64,000 bases of DNA from DASVTR01 sp033855775 (lineage in GTDB: Bacteria; Acidobacteriota; Blastocatellia; Pyrinomonadales; Pyrinomonadaceae). The DNA is taken from contig JAWVFT010000023.1 in NCBI GenBank assembly GCA_033855775.1, forward strand, positions 1 to 64,000, given 5' to 3'. The notes under the pieces are model-generated. The model was not told where the DNA came from. It ran no database searches and saw only the letters and a program-made list of their open reading frames with translations. A program made the translations under genes and the position numbers. Positions 1 through 7,575 of the stretch are shown here, one piece after another. Within the stretch, counting starts at the first letter, position 1. Each line of letters starts with the position of its first letter.

Positions 1-188
1 TCGGCGTCGGCGCAATCGAGAAACGACCCAAGGTCATCACCAGTGAGGAGGGTGACGTCCTGATAGCGATTCGCCAGATGGCTTTTTTCGCCCTCACCTT
101 CGACCATCGCATCATTGACGGCTCAGACGCGGAGAAGTTTCTCTCCTACGTCAAGGAGTTGCTCGAAGCCGGACAGTTCTCCGTTTAG
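1..188 (+). CDS. Dihydrolipoyl acyltransferase (E2), C-terminal end only
   Basis: The frame from base 3 to the stop at 186-188 encodes 61 residues of the catalytic domain end of a 2-oxo acid dehydrogenase E2. Visible are GVGAIEKRPKV, the AFFALTFDHRIIDG stretch with the family's active-site HxxxDG (here DHRIIDG), and a closing AEKFLSYVKELLE helix. E2 enzymes transfer acyl groups from lipoyl-lysine to CoA in pyruvate, 2-oxoglutarate or branched-chain dehydrogenase complexes; which complex cannot be told from this piece. The N-terminal lipoyl and peripheral-subunit-binding domains lie outside the window. The two lipoate-attachment genes lipB and lipA follow within 6 kb, which fits. A period-8 repeat array starts directly after the stop codon. 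Confidence 0.9.
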   Translation, partial: GVGAIEKRPKVITSEEGDVLIAIRQMAFFALTFDHRIIDGSDAEKFLSYVKELLEAGQFSV

Positions 189-366
189 CGCGGAGACAGC
201 GGAAGACACATTGACGCGGAGACACGGCGACGCGGCGATTCAAAACAGAATCGTCGCGTCGCCGCATTTTCATTTGTCGCGTCGCCGCGTTTTAGCTGTT
301 AAGCTTCCTCTGCGCGTCGCCTCGGTCCCCGCGTCTCCGTGTCTCCGTGTCTCCGCGTCTCTGCCC
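189..366. repeat. Period-8 tandem repeat array, inverted
   Basis: The left part reads GACGCGGA/GACACGGC/GACGCGGC units. The right part (about 318-358) reads GTCTCCGT GTCTCCGT GTCTCCGC, which is the complement type. The two halves could fold into an imperfect hairpin. The array starts at the E2 stop codon. The same family recurs at 40947-41121, 46083-46214, 50949-50990 and 55673-55808. Confidence 0.8.
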
Positions 367-716
367 CTTAATTCTTGTTGCATTCCGCTAGCGATTCGAT
401 GATGAATTTACGGAAAGGCGGCCCGGAGCCGTTTTTTGTCGCTGGGCAGCTTGACTTCCCCTGACGGTTCGATAAAATTCGGGCTTCAAACATTAAGTCA
501 ACAAAGGTTGTGGCTTGATTCGGTGTCTGGTGTGACTCCTCGCAAAAGGGTTCGTTGGTTCCGATGCGGTCAACTCGAAGAGCAGCGGCTGTCATCGACC
601 AACTTGTGCGACGACTGTTCATGGGCCAGCAGCAGACAGGCGCGTAGGCGCGTGGCAGCCCGGCAGTTTGTCCGTTAAGAGTGGATTTAATTTCATGAGG
701 ATGGAGATTCAAGATA
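367..716. other. Intergenic region and probable long 5' leader of the OmpA-like gene
   Basis: No credible gene is seen here. The short frames on both strands have no start signals or recognisable domains. The region holds a good sigma70-like promoter at 451-478, which would give a leader of about 230 nt before the OmpA-like gene. I see no known riboswitch consensus in that leader. Confidence 0.5.
451..478 (+). promoter_or_regulatory. Putative sigma70 promoter (OmpA-like gene)
   Basis: TTGACT at 451-456 and TAAAAT at 473-478 are separated by 16 bp. They match the -35 and -10 consensus at 5 of 6 positions each. Predicted transcription starts near 485. Confidence 0.45.
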
Positions 717-1751
717 ATGATCAATAAGATTCGAACGTCTCAAGCGCTGGCCCTGGCCTTTGGCCTTGTGCTTACCTTGGCCCCGGCGGCGCTCGCACAG
801 GGCGGCTCGACGGCCCAGACCAACACGCGGTCGGTCGCCAGCGGCCAGAAGATGAAAATCAAAGGCGTCGTCACACACCGCGAGGCCGACACCTTCACGG
901 TGCGCGACGATAACGGCGTGGAAACCGTCGTCCTTCTGGCCGACAACACCTCTGTCAAAACCAAGGGCGGATTCCTGCGCAGCGGCAAGAACTACGGCAC
1001 GACCAGCATCCTGCGCGGACTCTATCTCGAAGTCGAAGGACGCGGCGACTCAACAGGTCAACTCGTCGCCTCAAGCGTGCGCTTCGGCGACACGGACTTG
1101 AGAGCGGCGCGCACGGCTGAAGCCAGAGTCGACCCGGTTGAAAGCCGCGTCGGCACAGCCGAGAATCGTCTCGGACAGGTTGAGCAGAACGCGCAGCGTC
1201 TCTCAGGACAGATCGACGAACTGGCCGCCGTCTCCAACGCCGCGAAGGGCGGAGCGAAGGCCGCGCAGGACACCGCCGACGCAGCCGTCGCCGGAGTCAA
1301 CGCGACCAACGACCGCATCTCGGCTCTCGACGATTACGTCCCGCAGGAGACGACAGCGATTATCTTCCGCGTCAACAGCGCAGTCCTTTCGCGTGACGCC
1401 AAAGCGCAGTTGGACGACCTCGCCAACAAGGCCATGACCGCCAAGGGCTACGTTATCGAAGTCTCCGGCTTTACGGATTCGAGCGGCAGCATTGATAAGA
1501 ATCGCCGCCTCAGTTCGGCCCGCGCCGACGCAGTGGTTCGCTACCTGGCCGAGAATCACCGCATTCCGTTGCGCCGCATCATCACGCCGTTTGGCTACGG
1601 CGAGACGAACGCGGTGGCCGACAACACCACACGCGAAGGCCGCGCGCAGAATCGCCGCGTCGAAGTCAAGATTCTCGTCAATCGCGGACTTCAGCAGGGC
1701 GCGCCCGTCATGAACACGCCGAGCGGCTCGGCCTCGACCGACAATCCGTAA
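717..1751 (+). CDS. OmpA-family outer membrane protein with coiled coil
   Basis: 344 residues. Residues 1-28 form a signal peptide ending ALAQ. Residues about 45-110 (KMKIKGVVTHREADTFTVRDDNGVETVVLL) look like a small beta-rich DUF5666/OB-like module. A coiled-coil or Lpp-like segment follows (VESRVGTAENRLGQVEQNAQRLSGQIDELAAV). The C-terminal third is an OmpA peptidoglycan-binding domain (FRVNSAVLSRDAKAQLDDL, GFTDSSGSIDKNRRLSSARADAVVRYL, GRAQNRRVEVKI). OmpA domains bind peptidoglycan in the periplasm, so the protein probably links or senses the envelope; there is no obvious N-terminal beta-barrel. The start is set by GGAGA at 703-707. The gene stands alone, followed by a heptamer hairpin. Confidence 0.85.
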   Translation: MINKIRTSQALALAFGLVLTLAPAALAQGGSTAQTNTRSVASGQKMKIKGVVTHREADTFTVRDDNGVETVVLLADNTSVKTKGGFLRSGKNYGTTSILRGLYLEVEGRGDSTGQLVASSVRFGDTDLRAARTAEARVDPVESRVGTAENRLGQVEQNAQRLSGQIDELAAVSNAAKGGAKAAQDTADAAVAGVNATNDRISALDDYVPQETTAIIFRVNSAVLSRDAKAQLDDLANKAMTAKGYVIEVSGFTDSSGSIDKNRRLSSARADAVVRYLAENHRIPLRRIITPFGYGETNAVADNTTREGRAQNRRVEVKILVNRGLQQGAPVMNTPSGSASTDNP

Positions 1752-1753
1752 GA

Positions 1754-1831
1754 CAGTAACGAGTGACAAGTGACAAGTGACGAGCTAAGACGGCTTCTTG
1801 CTTGTCACTTATCACTTACTACTTGTCACTG
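1754..1831. repeat. GTGACRA heptamer inverted array (hairpin)
   Basis: Tandem GTGACAA/GTGACGA units on the left and their complements (TTGTCAC, ACTTGTCACT) on the right flank a short GC-rich loop, so the transcript can form a long stem. The array begins just after the OmpA-like stop and ends before a T-run at 1832-1838, so it could also act as its terminator. Sister arrays lie at 4548-4669, 20302-20459 and 27322-27400. Confidence 0.8.
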
Positions 1832-1843
1832 TTTTTTTGCCAA

Positions 1844-1922
1844 CCTTCATGCTGCCGGGCGGCATCCATTAAGGTGAGACGGCCAGCAACGACCGTGGGG
1901 CCGGGCTGGCGGCATGAAGGAG
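1844..1922 (+). promoter_or_regulatory. Structured leader: 13-bp stem covering the Shine-Dalgarno of the VWA gene
   Basis: Bases 1844-1856 pair with 1908-1920 over 13 bp with one G-U wobble. The 3' arm contains most of the AAGGAG at 1917-1922 that serves the start codon at 1933. Inside the stem are two further short pairings (ACGG 1879-1882 with CCGT 1893-1896; GGCC elements). This could regulate translation as a thermosensor- or riboswitch-like leader. No known riboswitch consensus was recognised. Confidence 0.4.
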
Positions 1923-1932
1923 TTGGCTGCTA

Positions 1933-3063
1933 ATGGCTGCGATTCAAAACAGCATGAGAAATTTGCGAGGGCTTGCGCTTCTCTGTGGAGCGCTGGCTTT
2001 TCTTTTATTCACCCTCAGCGCGAGCGCGCAGCAGCCGTCGCCACCGCCGCCGCCCGTCGGAACTGCTCCGGCATCGGAGAAGCCCGTGGGCGGCATCAAG
2101 CCGCCGATGGCGAAACCGACGCCAGCCGAAGACGAGGAAGCGGGCGAGATTATCCGCGTGACATCGAATCTGGTCGTCGCTCCCGTCTCCGTGACGGACG
2201 CGACGGGCCAGCCCGTGCTCGGCTTAACCGTTCCCGATTTTCATCTGGAAGAAGAAGGACGCGCGCAGGAGATTACGCAGATTGGCGACCCGGAACAAGT
2301 CCCGCTCGACATCGCTCTGCTCTTCGACATCTCCCTGAGCGTCGAGTCGCGCTTCGATTTTGAAAAGGAAGCCGCCTCGCGTTTTCTCAAGCAGGTGATG
2401 AAGCCCGGCGACCGCGCGACCATCTTCACCATCGGCACTCATTCTAAATTGGAACTGCCGCTCGACACGGCGGAGCGCGCCTCTGCCAAGGTGATGTCAA
2501 TCAATCCGGTCAAGGAAGCGACGGCCTTTTACGACACGGTGGTCGAGGCCGCGCGCTATCTAGCGCAGAACACTCCGGGCAGCCATCGGCGCGTCATCGT
2601 CGTCATCTCCGACGGCGAAGACACATACAGCGACAAGATTAAGGCAGCCATCGGCGCGACCCCGCAGGAGCGCGACTCTATCAAGGCGGAAGACCGGCTG
2701 AAGATTTACAACCGCGTGCTGCTCGAAGTCCAACGCGAGACGCAGAAGGCCGAGGTCGCCTTCTATTCAATCAATCCGAGCGGCGAAGCCCTCAAGCTGA
2801 ACATCATCAGCAAGCGCGCCCAAGAGGGCATGGAACAACTCGCCGCTGCCACCGGCGGCACGTCCTTCATTCCTGAAAAAATTGATAACCTTGACGCCGT
2901 CTTTCGCCAGATTGCAGCCGAACTGCGCTCGCAATATCTGCTTCAGTATTACTCCAACAGCGAATCGGCGGGCGACAAATTCCTGCGCATCAAAGTCAGC
3001 GTGCCCGCCCGCCCGCAAGTTCGCATCCGCGCGCGACAGGGCTACTACCCGAAACGCAAATAA
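1933..3063 (+). CDS. Secreted VWA-domain protein (VWFA-related, acidobacterial type)
   Basis: 376 residues with a signal peptide ending SASAQ, then a proline-rich linker. The region VVAPVSVTDATGQPVLGLTVPDFHLEEEGRAQEI is typical of the acidobacterial VWFA-related family. The von Willebrand A domain follows, with a MIDAS metal site DISLS near residue 132 and DGEDTYSDK further on. The C-terminal RSQYLLQYYSNSESAGDKFLRIKVSVP and RARQGYY endings are also characteristic. VWA domains mediate metal-dependent binding; the ligand is unknown. The start is supported by AAGGAG at 1917-1922, which lies inside a stable hairpin. The stop is followed at once by a TTGGACT-type repeat array. Confidence 0.85.
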   Translation: MAAIQNSMRNLRGLALLCGALAFLLFTLSASAQQPSPPPPPVGTAPASEKPVGGIKPPMAKPTPAEDEEAGEIIRVTSNLVVAPVSVTDATGQPVLGLTVPDFHLEEEGRAQEITQIGDPEQVPLDIALLFDISLSVESRFDFEKEAASRFLKQVMKPGDRATIFTIGTHSKLELPLDTAERASAKVMSINPVKEATAFYDTVVEAARYLAQNTPGSHRRVIVVISDGEDTYSDKIKAAIGATPQERDSIKAEDRLKIYNRVLLEVQRETQKAEVAFYSINPSGEALKLNIISKRAQEGMEQLAAATGGTSFIPEKIDNLDAVFRQIAAELRSQYLLQYYSNSESAGDKFLRIKVSVPARPQVRIRARQGYYPKRK

Positions 3064-3165
3064 GACTGTCCAAAGTCTTAACAAGCAAGTCCAAAATCTT
3101 AAAGTCCAGGGTCAGGAAGCTAAGCTCTTGACCTTGGACTTTGGACTTTAGACTTTGGACTTTAA
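3064..3165. repeat. TTGGACT heptamer inverted array between convergent genes
   Basis: Right part: TTGGACT TTGGACT TTAGACT TTGGACT in tandem at about 3135-3162. Left part: diverged complementary units (AGTCCAAAATCTTAAAGTCC). The array fills the whole gap between the VWA stop (3063) and the stop of the convergent gene (3168), and can form a hairpin in either transcript. Confidence 0.75.
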
Positions 3166-3167
3166 GT

Positions 3168-3713
3168 TCAGCGCATTTCCAACAGCACGTCCGTCAGGCG
3201 ATTGACGACGCCGAGCATTGACCTTCCGGCTTGGTCAAACTGGTTGGCGGCAGCCTGTTCTTCAGCGGTCGCCGCGCCCGATGCGACGCCCGCCAGTCGC
3301 GTGTAGTAGCGCAGCAGTTCCGGCGTGGCGCGAAAATCTATTTCCAGTTTGTCCAGACCCTCGCGGACGTTGCGCAAACTCGACTTGACCGAAGCCTTGC
3401 TTCGTTGCGTCTGCTCGATGATGGCGGGCGAGGCTTCGTTGCGCTGCGCGGCCACGTCTGCGGCTTCGATGCTCTTCGCCACGCCGCCAAGCAAGTATAG
3501 AAAGCGCGACAGGATTTTAATCTGCTCGGCCACGCGCGCCGCGCCTGCGTTGCGAGCCTGACTAACGTTCTCCGCCTCGCTGGCAACCTTCGTTCGTTGC
3601 GACGTGGCGGGACGAGCGGGTGCGCGGCGTGTGGAACGCGGGCGCGTCTGCGCGAAGGCGGAAGCGGGCAATAGCAACAGGCAAGCGATGGCAATCGGAT
3701 AGATGCGTCTCAA
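3168..3713 (-). CDS. Hypothetical secreted alpha-helical protein
   Basis: 181 residues. A signal peptide (MRRIYPIAIACLLLLPASAFAQ) is followed by a basic Arg/Pro/Ala linker and a helical domain with NAGAARVAEQIKILSRFLYLLGGVAKSIEAADVAAQ and LRNVREGLDKLEIDFRATPELLRYYTRLAGVASGAATAEEQAAANQFDQAGRSM. There are no cysteines after the signal peptide and no catalytic motif. The domain may be a four-helix bundle. I do not recognise the family. The gene is convergent with the VWA gene and separated from it only by a repeat array. Confidence 0.65.
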   Translation of the reverse strand: MRRIYPIAIACLLLLPASAFAQTRPRSTRRAPARPATSQRTKVASEAENVSQARNAGAARVAEQIKILSRFLYLLGGVAKSIEAADVAAQRNEASPAIIEQTQRSKASVKSSLRNVREGLDKLEIDFRATPELLRYYTRLAGVASGAATAEEQAAANQFDQAGRSMLGVVNRLTDVLLEMR

Positions 3714-3908
3714 GATATTTTCTCCTTCTACGGGGCGTTCGATGTTCTAGCGTGGCAAACCGGATGCTGACAGATTCAACAAACTATTCCGGCGCGCGCC
3801 GCTGCGTCAAGCTTGAAGGAGACACTTCGCGGCGCTCGCCTCAATTCTCGCCTGCGCTTTTCTGCTGTTACAATACGCCCGACGAATCGAACCAGAGCCG
3901 CAACCCGC

Positions 3909-4559
3909 ATGAGACAGAGCACACTGAAAGTCCGGCGCCTTGGCCGCCTTGAATACGGCGCGGCCCTCGCCATTCAAAGAGAGACGGAGTTAGCCGTCCG
4001 CGACCGCTTGCAGCCGGACACGCTGTTGCTCGTCGAGCATCCGCACACCTTCACGCTCGGGCGCGGAGCCACCGGCGCGGGCATCATCGCTGCGCCGGAA
4101 ATTTTACGCGAGCGCGACATCAGCGTCTTTGAAACTAATCGCGGCGGCAAGGTGACGTATCACGGGCTAGGCCAACTCGTCGGCTATCCCATCATCAATC
4201 TCAGCCCCGAACGCGAAGACGTTCATCGCTACGTGCGCGATTTGGAGGAAGCATTGATGCGCGCCCTCGCCGATTTCGAGATTGACAGCTTTCGCATCAA
4301 AGGCTTGACCGGCGTGCACACGAGCGAAGGCAAGGTCGCAGCCATCGGCGTTCACATCGCGCGTTGGGTGACGACGCACGGCTTTGCCCTCAACGTCAAT
4401 ACAGACCTTAGCTTCTTCGACCTCATCGTCGCCTGCGAAGGCGAACCCGTCGCCTCCATGCACAAACTGCTCAACCGCGCGCTCGACATGAACGAAGTCG
4501 CCGACCGCGTTATCGCCCGCTTCGCGGATGTCTTTGAACTGAATTGCAGTGACGAGTGA
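3909..4559 (+). CDS. lipB: Lipoyl(octanoyl) transferase LipB
   Basis: 216 residues. LipB transfers octanoyl from acyl carrier protein to the lipoyl domains of E2 and GcvH in the cytoplasm, the first step of lipoate synthesis. Visible motifs are VEHPHTFTLGRG, the signature RGGKVTYHGLGQLVGYPIINL, EGKVAAIGVHIARWVTTHGFALNVNTDLSFFDLIVACEGEPVASM with the catalytic Lys (GKVAAIG) and Cys (VACEG). The ATG at 3909 is preferred to an upstream in-frame start at 3813 because homology begins at LKVRRLGRLEYGAAL. The last codons (SDE) and the stop lie inside a GTGACRA heptamer array, so the C-terminus appears to have been rewritten by the repeat. lipA follows 1.2 kb downstream. Confidence 0.93.
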   Translation: MRQSTLKVRRLGRLEYGAALAIQRETELAVRDRLQPDTLLLVEHPHTFTLGRGATGAGIIAAPEILRERDISVFETNRGGKVTYHGLGQLVGYPIINLSPEREDVHRYVRDLEEALMRALADFEIDSFRIKGLTGVHTSEGKVAAIGVHIARWVTTHGFALNVNTDLSFFDLIVACEGEPVASMHKLLNRALDMNEVADRVIARFADVFELNCSDE

Positions 4560-4669
4560 CAAGTGACAAGTGATGAGTTAAAACCAGACGCTCAACGCTC
4601 GCGGCTCGTCGCTCGTTCCTGCTCGTCGCTTGTTCTTGCTTGTCACTCGTCACTCGTCACTTATCACTG
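4548..4669. repeat. GTGACRA heptamer inverted array, overlapping the lipB stop
   Basis: GTGACGA GTGACAA GTGACAA GTGATGA units begin within the lipB coding end, and TTGTCAC TCGTCAC TCGTCAC TTATCAC units close the array at 4640-4667. The centre holds CGCTCGTCGCTCG-like repeats. It ends 6 bases before the next gene's ATG. Confidence 0.85.
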
Positions 4670-4674
4670 TTCTT

Positions 4675-5625
4675 ATGTTGAATCTTGAGCTTATACGGGA
4701 AGCGCAGGCGCGCATCCGGCCACATGTTCATCGCACGCCCGTCATCACTTCGCGGGCCTTTGACGAAGCGGCGGGGCGGCGCGTCTTTTTCAAGTGCGAG
4801 AATTTGCAGCGCGCCGGGGCGTTTAAGATTCGCGGCGCGACCAACAAGATTCGCTCGCTCACGGCTGAGGAATTGCGGCGCGGCGTCGTCGCCTTTTCTT
4901 CCGGCAATCACGCGCAGGCCGTGGCTCTGGCCGCGCGCGAAGCACGCACGCGCGCCGTCATTGCGATGCCCACGGATGCGCCGCAAGCCAAGGTCGCGGC
5001 GACAAGGGCTTACGGCGCGGAGATTATCTTTTATGACCGCCAGCGCGACGACCGCGAAAGCATCGCGCGCGACATTGCAGAGCGCGAGGGCTTGCAACTC
5101 GTTCCGCCATACGACGACTACTTGATTATGGCGGGGCAAGGCACGTGCGCGCTCGAACTCTTCGAAGAAGAGCCGGAGCTTGATTGTCTCGTTACGCCGT
5201 GCGGCGGCGGCGGATTGTTTGCTGGCGCGAGCATGGTCGCAAAGGCCGTCAATCCATCTATCCGTTGTTTTCCGGTCGAAGCCGAAACCGCGGACGACAC
5301 GCGCCAATCATTCTTGAAAGGCGAGCGCGTCTCTATCGAGCCGCCGCCGACCATCGCCGACGGCATGCGTAATCAACAGCCGGGCGCGCTGACCTTTCCC
5401 TTGCTGCGCGAGAACGCCGAAGATGTCCTGACAGTCTCGGATGAAGAGATAATCGCGGCGCTTCGTTTCCTGCTCTTTCGCATGAAAATTCTGGTCGAGC
5501 CGACGGGCGCGGTCAGCGCGGCGGCAGTCCTCGTGCGCAAGCTCCCGCCCGAAATCAAGCGCGTCGGCGTCATTCTCTCCGGCGGCAACGTTGACCCCGA
5601 AACCTTGTCGCGCTTGTTGTCATGA
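4675..5625 (+). CDS. PLP-dependent threonine/serine dehydratase, short (no ACT domain)
   Basis: 316 residues of a fold-type II PLP enzyme. The lysine that binds PLP sits in RAGAFKIRGATNKI. FSSGNHAQAVALAAR binds substrate and CGGGGLFAG holds the cofactor phosphate; LSGGNVDPETL closes the domain. Such enzymes deaminate threonine or serine to 2-oxo acids, or racemise serine. The absence of a C-terminal ACT regulatory domain points to a catabolic dehydratase or serine racemase rather than feedback-regulated IlvA. The ATG at 4675 is chosen. The upstream in-frame start at 4630 would add a peptide (MFLLVTRHSSLITV) encoded by the heptamer repeat. Confidence 0.85.
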   Translation: MLNLELIREAQARIRPHVHRTPVITSRAFDEAAGRRVFFKCENLQRAGAFKIRGATNKIRSLTAEELRRGVVAFSSGNHAQAVALAAREARTRAVIAMPTDAPQAKVAATRAYGAEIIFYDRQRDDRESIARDIAEREGLQLVPPYDDYLIMAGQGTCALELFEEEPELDCLVTPCGGGGLFAGASMVAKAVNPSIRCFPVEAETADDTRQSFLKGERVSIEPPPTIADGMRNQQPGALTFPLLRENAEDVLTVSDEEIIAALRFLLFRMKILVEPTGAVSAAAVLVRKLPPEIKRVGVILSGGNVDPETLSRLLS

Positions 5626-5764
5626 GTCATCAGCTTGCTCTCGTTGAGCCGTCAATGGCTGCGCTTCTCATTCGCGGCAGCGGCTTCTTTAACATGCGCC
5701 TGAGCGACAAGTCTAGCGCGCGGGTGTTAGAATTAGTCATCATCTAACCGTGGAGTAAAAACGA

Positions 5765-6709
5765 GTGGGCCGCGAATTAAGAGTCATCAATACGAATCGA
5801 ACGAAGCCGCGCGAGCCGAAGCCTGAATGGTTGAAGATTCGGCTTGGCGACCCGTCGAACCAGAATCACGTGCTCAAGTTGATTGAGGGCTTGAACCTGC
5901 ACACGGTCTGTCAGGAAGCGCGCTGCCCGAACATCTTCGAGTGCTGGTCTGACCGGACGGCGACGTTCATGCTGGCGGGCGACATCTGCACGCGCCATTG
6001 CGGCTTCTGCGCCGTCGGCAAAGGCCAGCCCGGCCAACTCGACGCGGACGAGCCACGCCACGTCGCCGAAGCCGTGCGTCATCTGAATCTGGCTCACGCC
6101 GTCATCACTTCCGTCAACCGCGACGACCTGGCGGACGGCGGCGCCGCTCATTGGGCCGAGACGATTCGGCAGGTGCGCTCTCTCAACCCCGACTGCAAAG
6201 TCGAAGTCCTGATACCGGATTTCAACGGCGACGAGGCCGCGCTCAACACTGTGCTCGACGCAGAGCCGGACGTGCTCAACCACAACACGGAAACCATCGC
6301 GCGGCTCTACAAACGTGTGCGTCCCGACGCGGTTTATCAACAGACGTTGCAACTGCTCGAACGCGCTGCCGGACGGCGCGACCAAGAGGCGCGCGGGATG
6401 CTGACCAAGAGCGGCATCATGGTCGGCCTCGGCGAAGAGTTTGATGAAGTGGTCGAGTTGATGAAAGACTTGCGCTCAGTCTCGTGCGACATCATGACCA
6501 TCGGGCAGTATCTACAGCCTTACGAGCGGCGGCTGCCGGTCGAGCGTTACGTCACGCCCGCGGAGTTTGCGCGCTACCGCGAAGTCGGCATGGAGCTTGG
6601 CTTTCGTCACGTCGAGTCAAGCCCTTTGACGCGCTCTTCCTATCACGCGCGCCAGCAAACGCAAGGCGCGGAAGTTGAAGCCGACGAAATGAAACTTGCC
6701 GCCAGATGA
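5765..6709 (+). CDS. lipA: Lipoyl synthase LipA (radical SAM)
   Basis: 314 residues, normal for the family. LipA inserts two sulfurs into octanoyl-lysine on E2/GcvH using SAM and two [4Fe-4S] clusters. The auxiliary cluster cysteines are C49, C54 and C60 (CQEARCPNIFEC); the radical-SAM cysteines are C75, C79 and C82 (CTRHCGFC). The conserved RSSYHA near the C-terminus holds the serine that ligates the auxiliary cluster. The start is a GTG at 5765 preceded by a GGAG-type site at about 5752. With lipB upstream and an E2 end at the window edge, this supports a de novo lipoylation locus. Confidence 0.95.
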   Translation: MGRELRVINTNRTKPREPKPEWLKIRLGDPSNQNHVLKLIEGLNLHTVCQEARCPNIFECWSDRTATFMLAGDICTRHCGFCAVGKGQPGQLDADEPRHVAEAVRHLNLAHAVITSVNRDDLADGGAAHWAETIRQVRSLNPDCKVEVLIPDFNGDEAALNTVLDAEPDVLNHNTETIARLYKRVRPDAVYQQTLQLLERAAGRRDQEARGMLTKSGIMVGLGEEFDEVVELMKDLRSVSCDIMTIGQYLQPYERRLPVERYVTPAEFARYREVGMELGFRHVESSPLTRSSYHARQQTQGAEVEADEMKLAAR

Positions 6710-6771
6710 TGCCCGCTTGAGCGACAAAGAACGAACGCGCGGGCGGCCTTGATAGTCAAAAGGAGATTCGG

Positions 6772-7476
6772 ATGACTAAAAGACGCATCCAGCTTTTCGC
6801 GGTCGGGTTGTTGTTGTTGTTCGTCCTGAGCATCGCGGGCCTCGCGCGCTTCGCGTCCGCCGCGCAGGAAACGGCGAAGACTAATGAACTGTCCGCCGAC
6901 CCCGCGCTCAAAGAGTTGGCACACTATCGCCAGTGGAGCAAGGCGAGCGAAAAGCCCGTGCCGGTCTTCGATGCTTCCGTCGCCGGTTGAACACTCACCA
7001 TCGACATCGGTTCGGATGTCATGCAAATTCGCAATTTTTCAGGCACGACCAAAATCACGATCCCGACGGAGCCGCCGCGCGGGCGTGAGTCGAAGAGTAA
7101 GGACTCAAGCGTTGCCCCGCACGCGACCGGCGCCGCGTCCTACGGAGTCGTCTACGTCAACGAACTCGCGCGCGACGCGATGTTCAATCAGAAGAATCCG
7201 CAGTTTGCGGTCGGCTCAATCATCGTCAGAGAAAAGCTGTCGCAGGCCAACGACGCTTCAGCCGCGCCGCAGCAGTTGGCCGTGCTGGTTAAGCGCGAGC
7301 GCGGGTTTAATCCGAAGGCGAGCGATTGGGAATTTATGATGCTGGACGGCGACGCGCGGACGATTCGCCAGCGCGAAAAGACAGGCAGTTGCCGGAAGTG
7401 TCATGCCGAACAGAAGAAGAGCGATTACGTCTTTCGCACTTACCTGCCGGTGGAGATTCGACTGAAGCAGCGATAG
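6772..7476 (+). pseudogene. Cytochrome P460-family protein interrupted by in-frame TGA
   Basis: Two frames in the same phase, 6772-6990 and 7021-7476, join into one 234-codon gene if the TGA at 6988-6990 is ignored. The first part has a strong AAAGGAG site, a signal peptide (LLLLFVLSIAGLARFASAAQ) and DPALKELAHYRQWSKASEKPVPVFDASVAG. After the TGA come TLTIDIGSDVMQIRNF and the P460-type core YGVVYVNELARDAMF, FAVGSIIVREKL, LVKRERGFNPKASDWEFMMLDGDAR, with one c-type haem motif CRKCH and VFRTYLP. P460 proteins are periplasmic mono-haem proteins. The second part has no signal peptide or ribosome site of its own, so it is probably a nonsense-mutated gene. A sequencing error or UGA recoding are alternatives. 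Confidence 0.7.
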
Positions 7477-7498
7477 CCGTAGCGATAAAACGCGAGAG

Positions 7499-7566
7499 AC
7501 GAGAGAGACATGAAAGCGAGCGATGAAGACGTTGCTCTTCATCGCTCGCTTTCATGTCTCTCTCGT
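7499..7566. terminator. Perfect 30-bp hairpin between convergent genes
   Basis: Bases 7499-7528 are exactly complementary to 7537-7566 around an 8-base loop. The stem contains the GATGAAAGCGAGCGATGAAG type repeat. It lies between the ends of the P460 gene (7476) and the membrane-protein gene on the other strand (7576). Both transcripts would fold it, so it could act as a bidirectional terminator or 3'-end stabiliser. There is no strong T-run. Confidence 0.6.
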
Positions 7567-7575
7567 GTGTTGAGC

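Noticed and set aside
4630..4674. Upstream start for the PLP dehydratase
   Set aside because: The added peptide is encoded by the heptamer repeat and has no family similarity.
6988..6990. UGA read as selenocysteine in the P460 gene
   Set aside because: No convincing SECIS-like hairpin directly downstream and no known selenoprotein in this family; kept only as a remote alternative.
7499..7566. Insertion-sequence terminal inverted repeats
   Set aside because: The arms face each other across 8 bases with no transposase and no target-site duplication.
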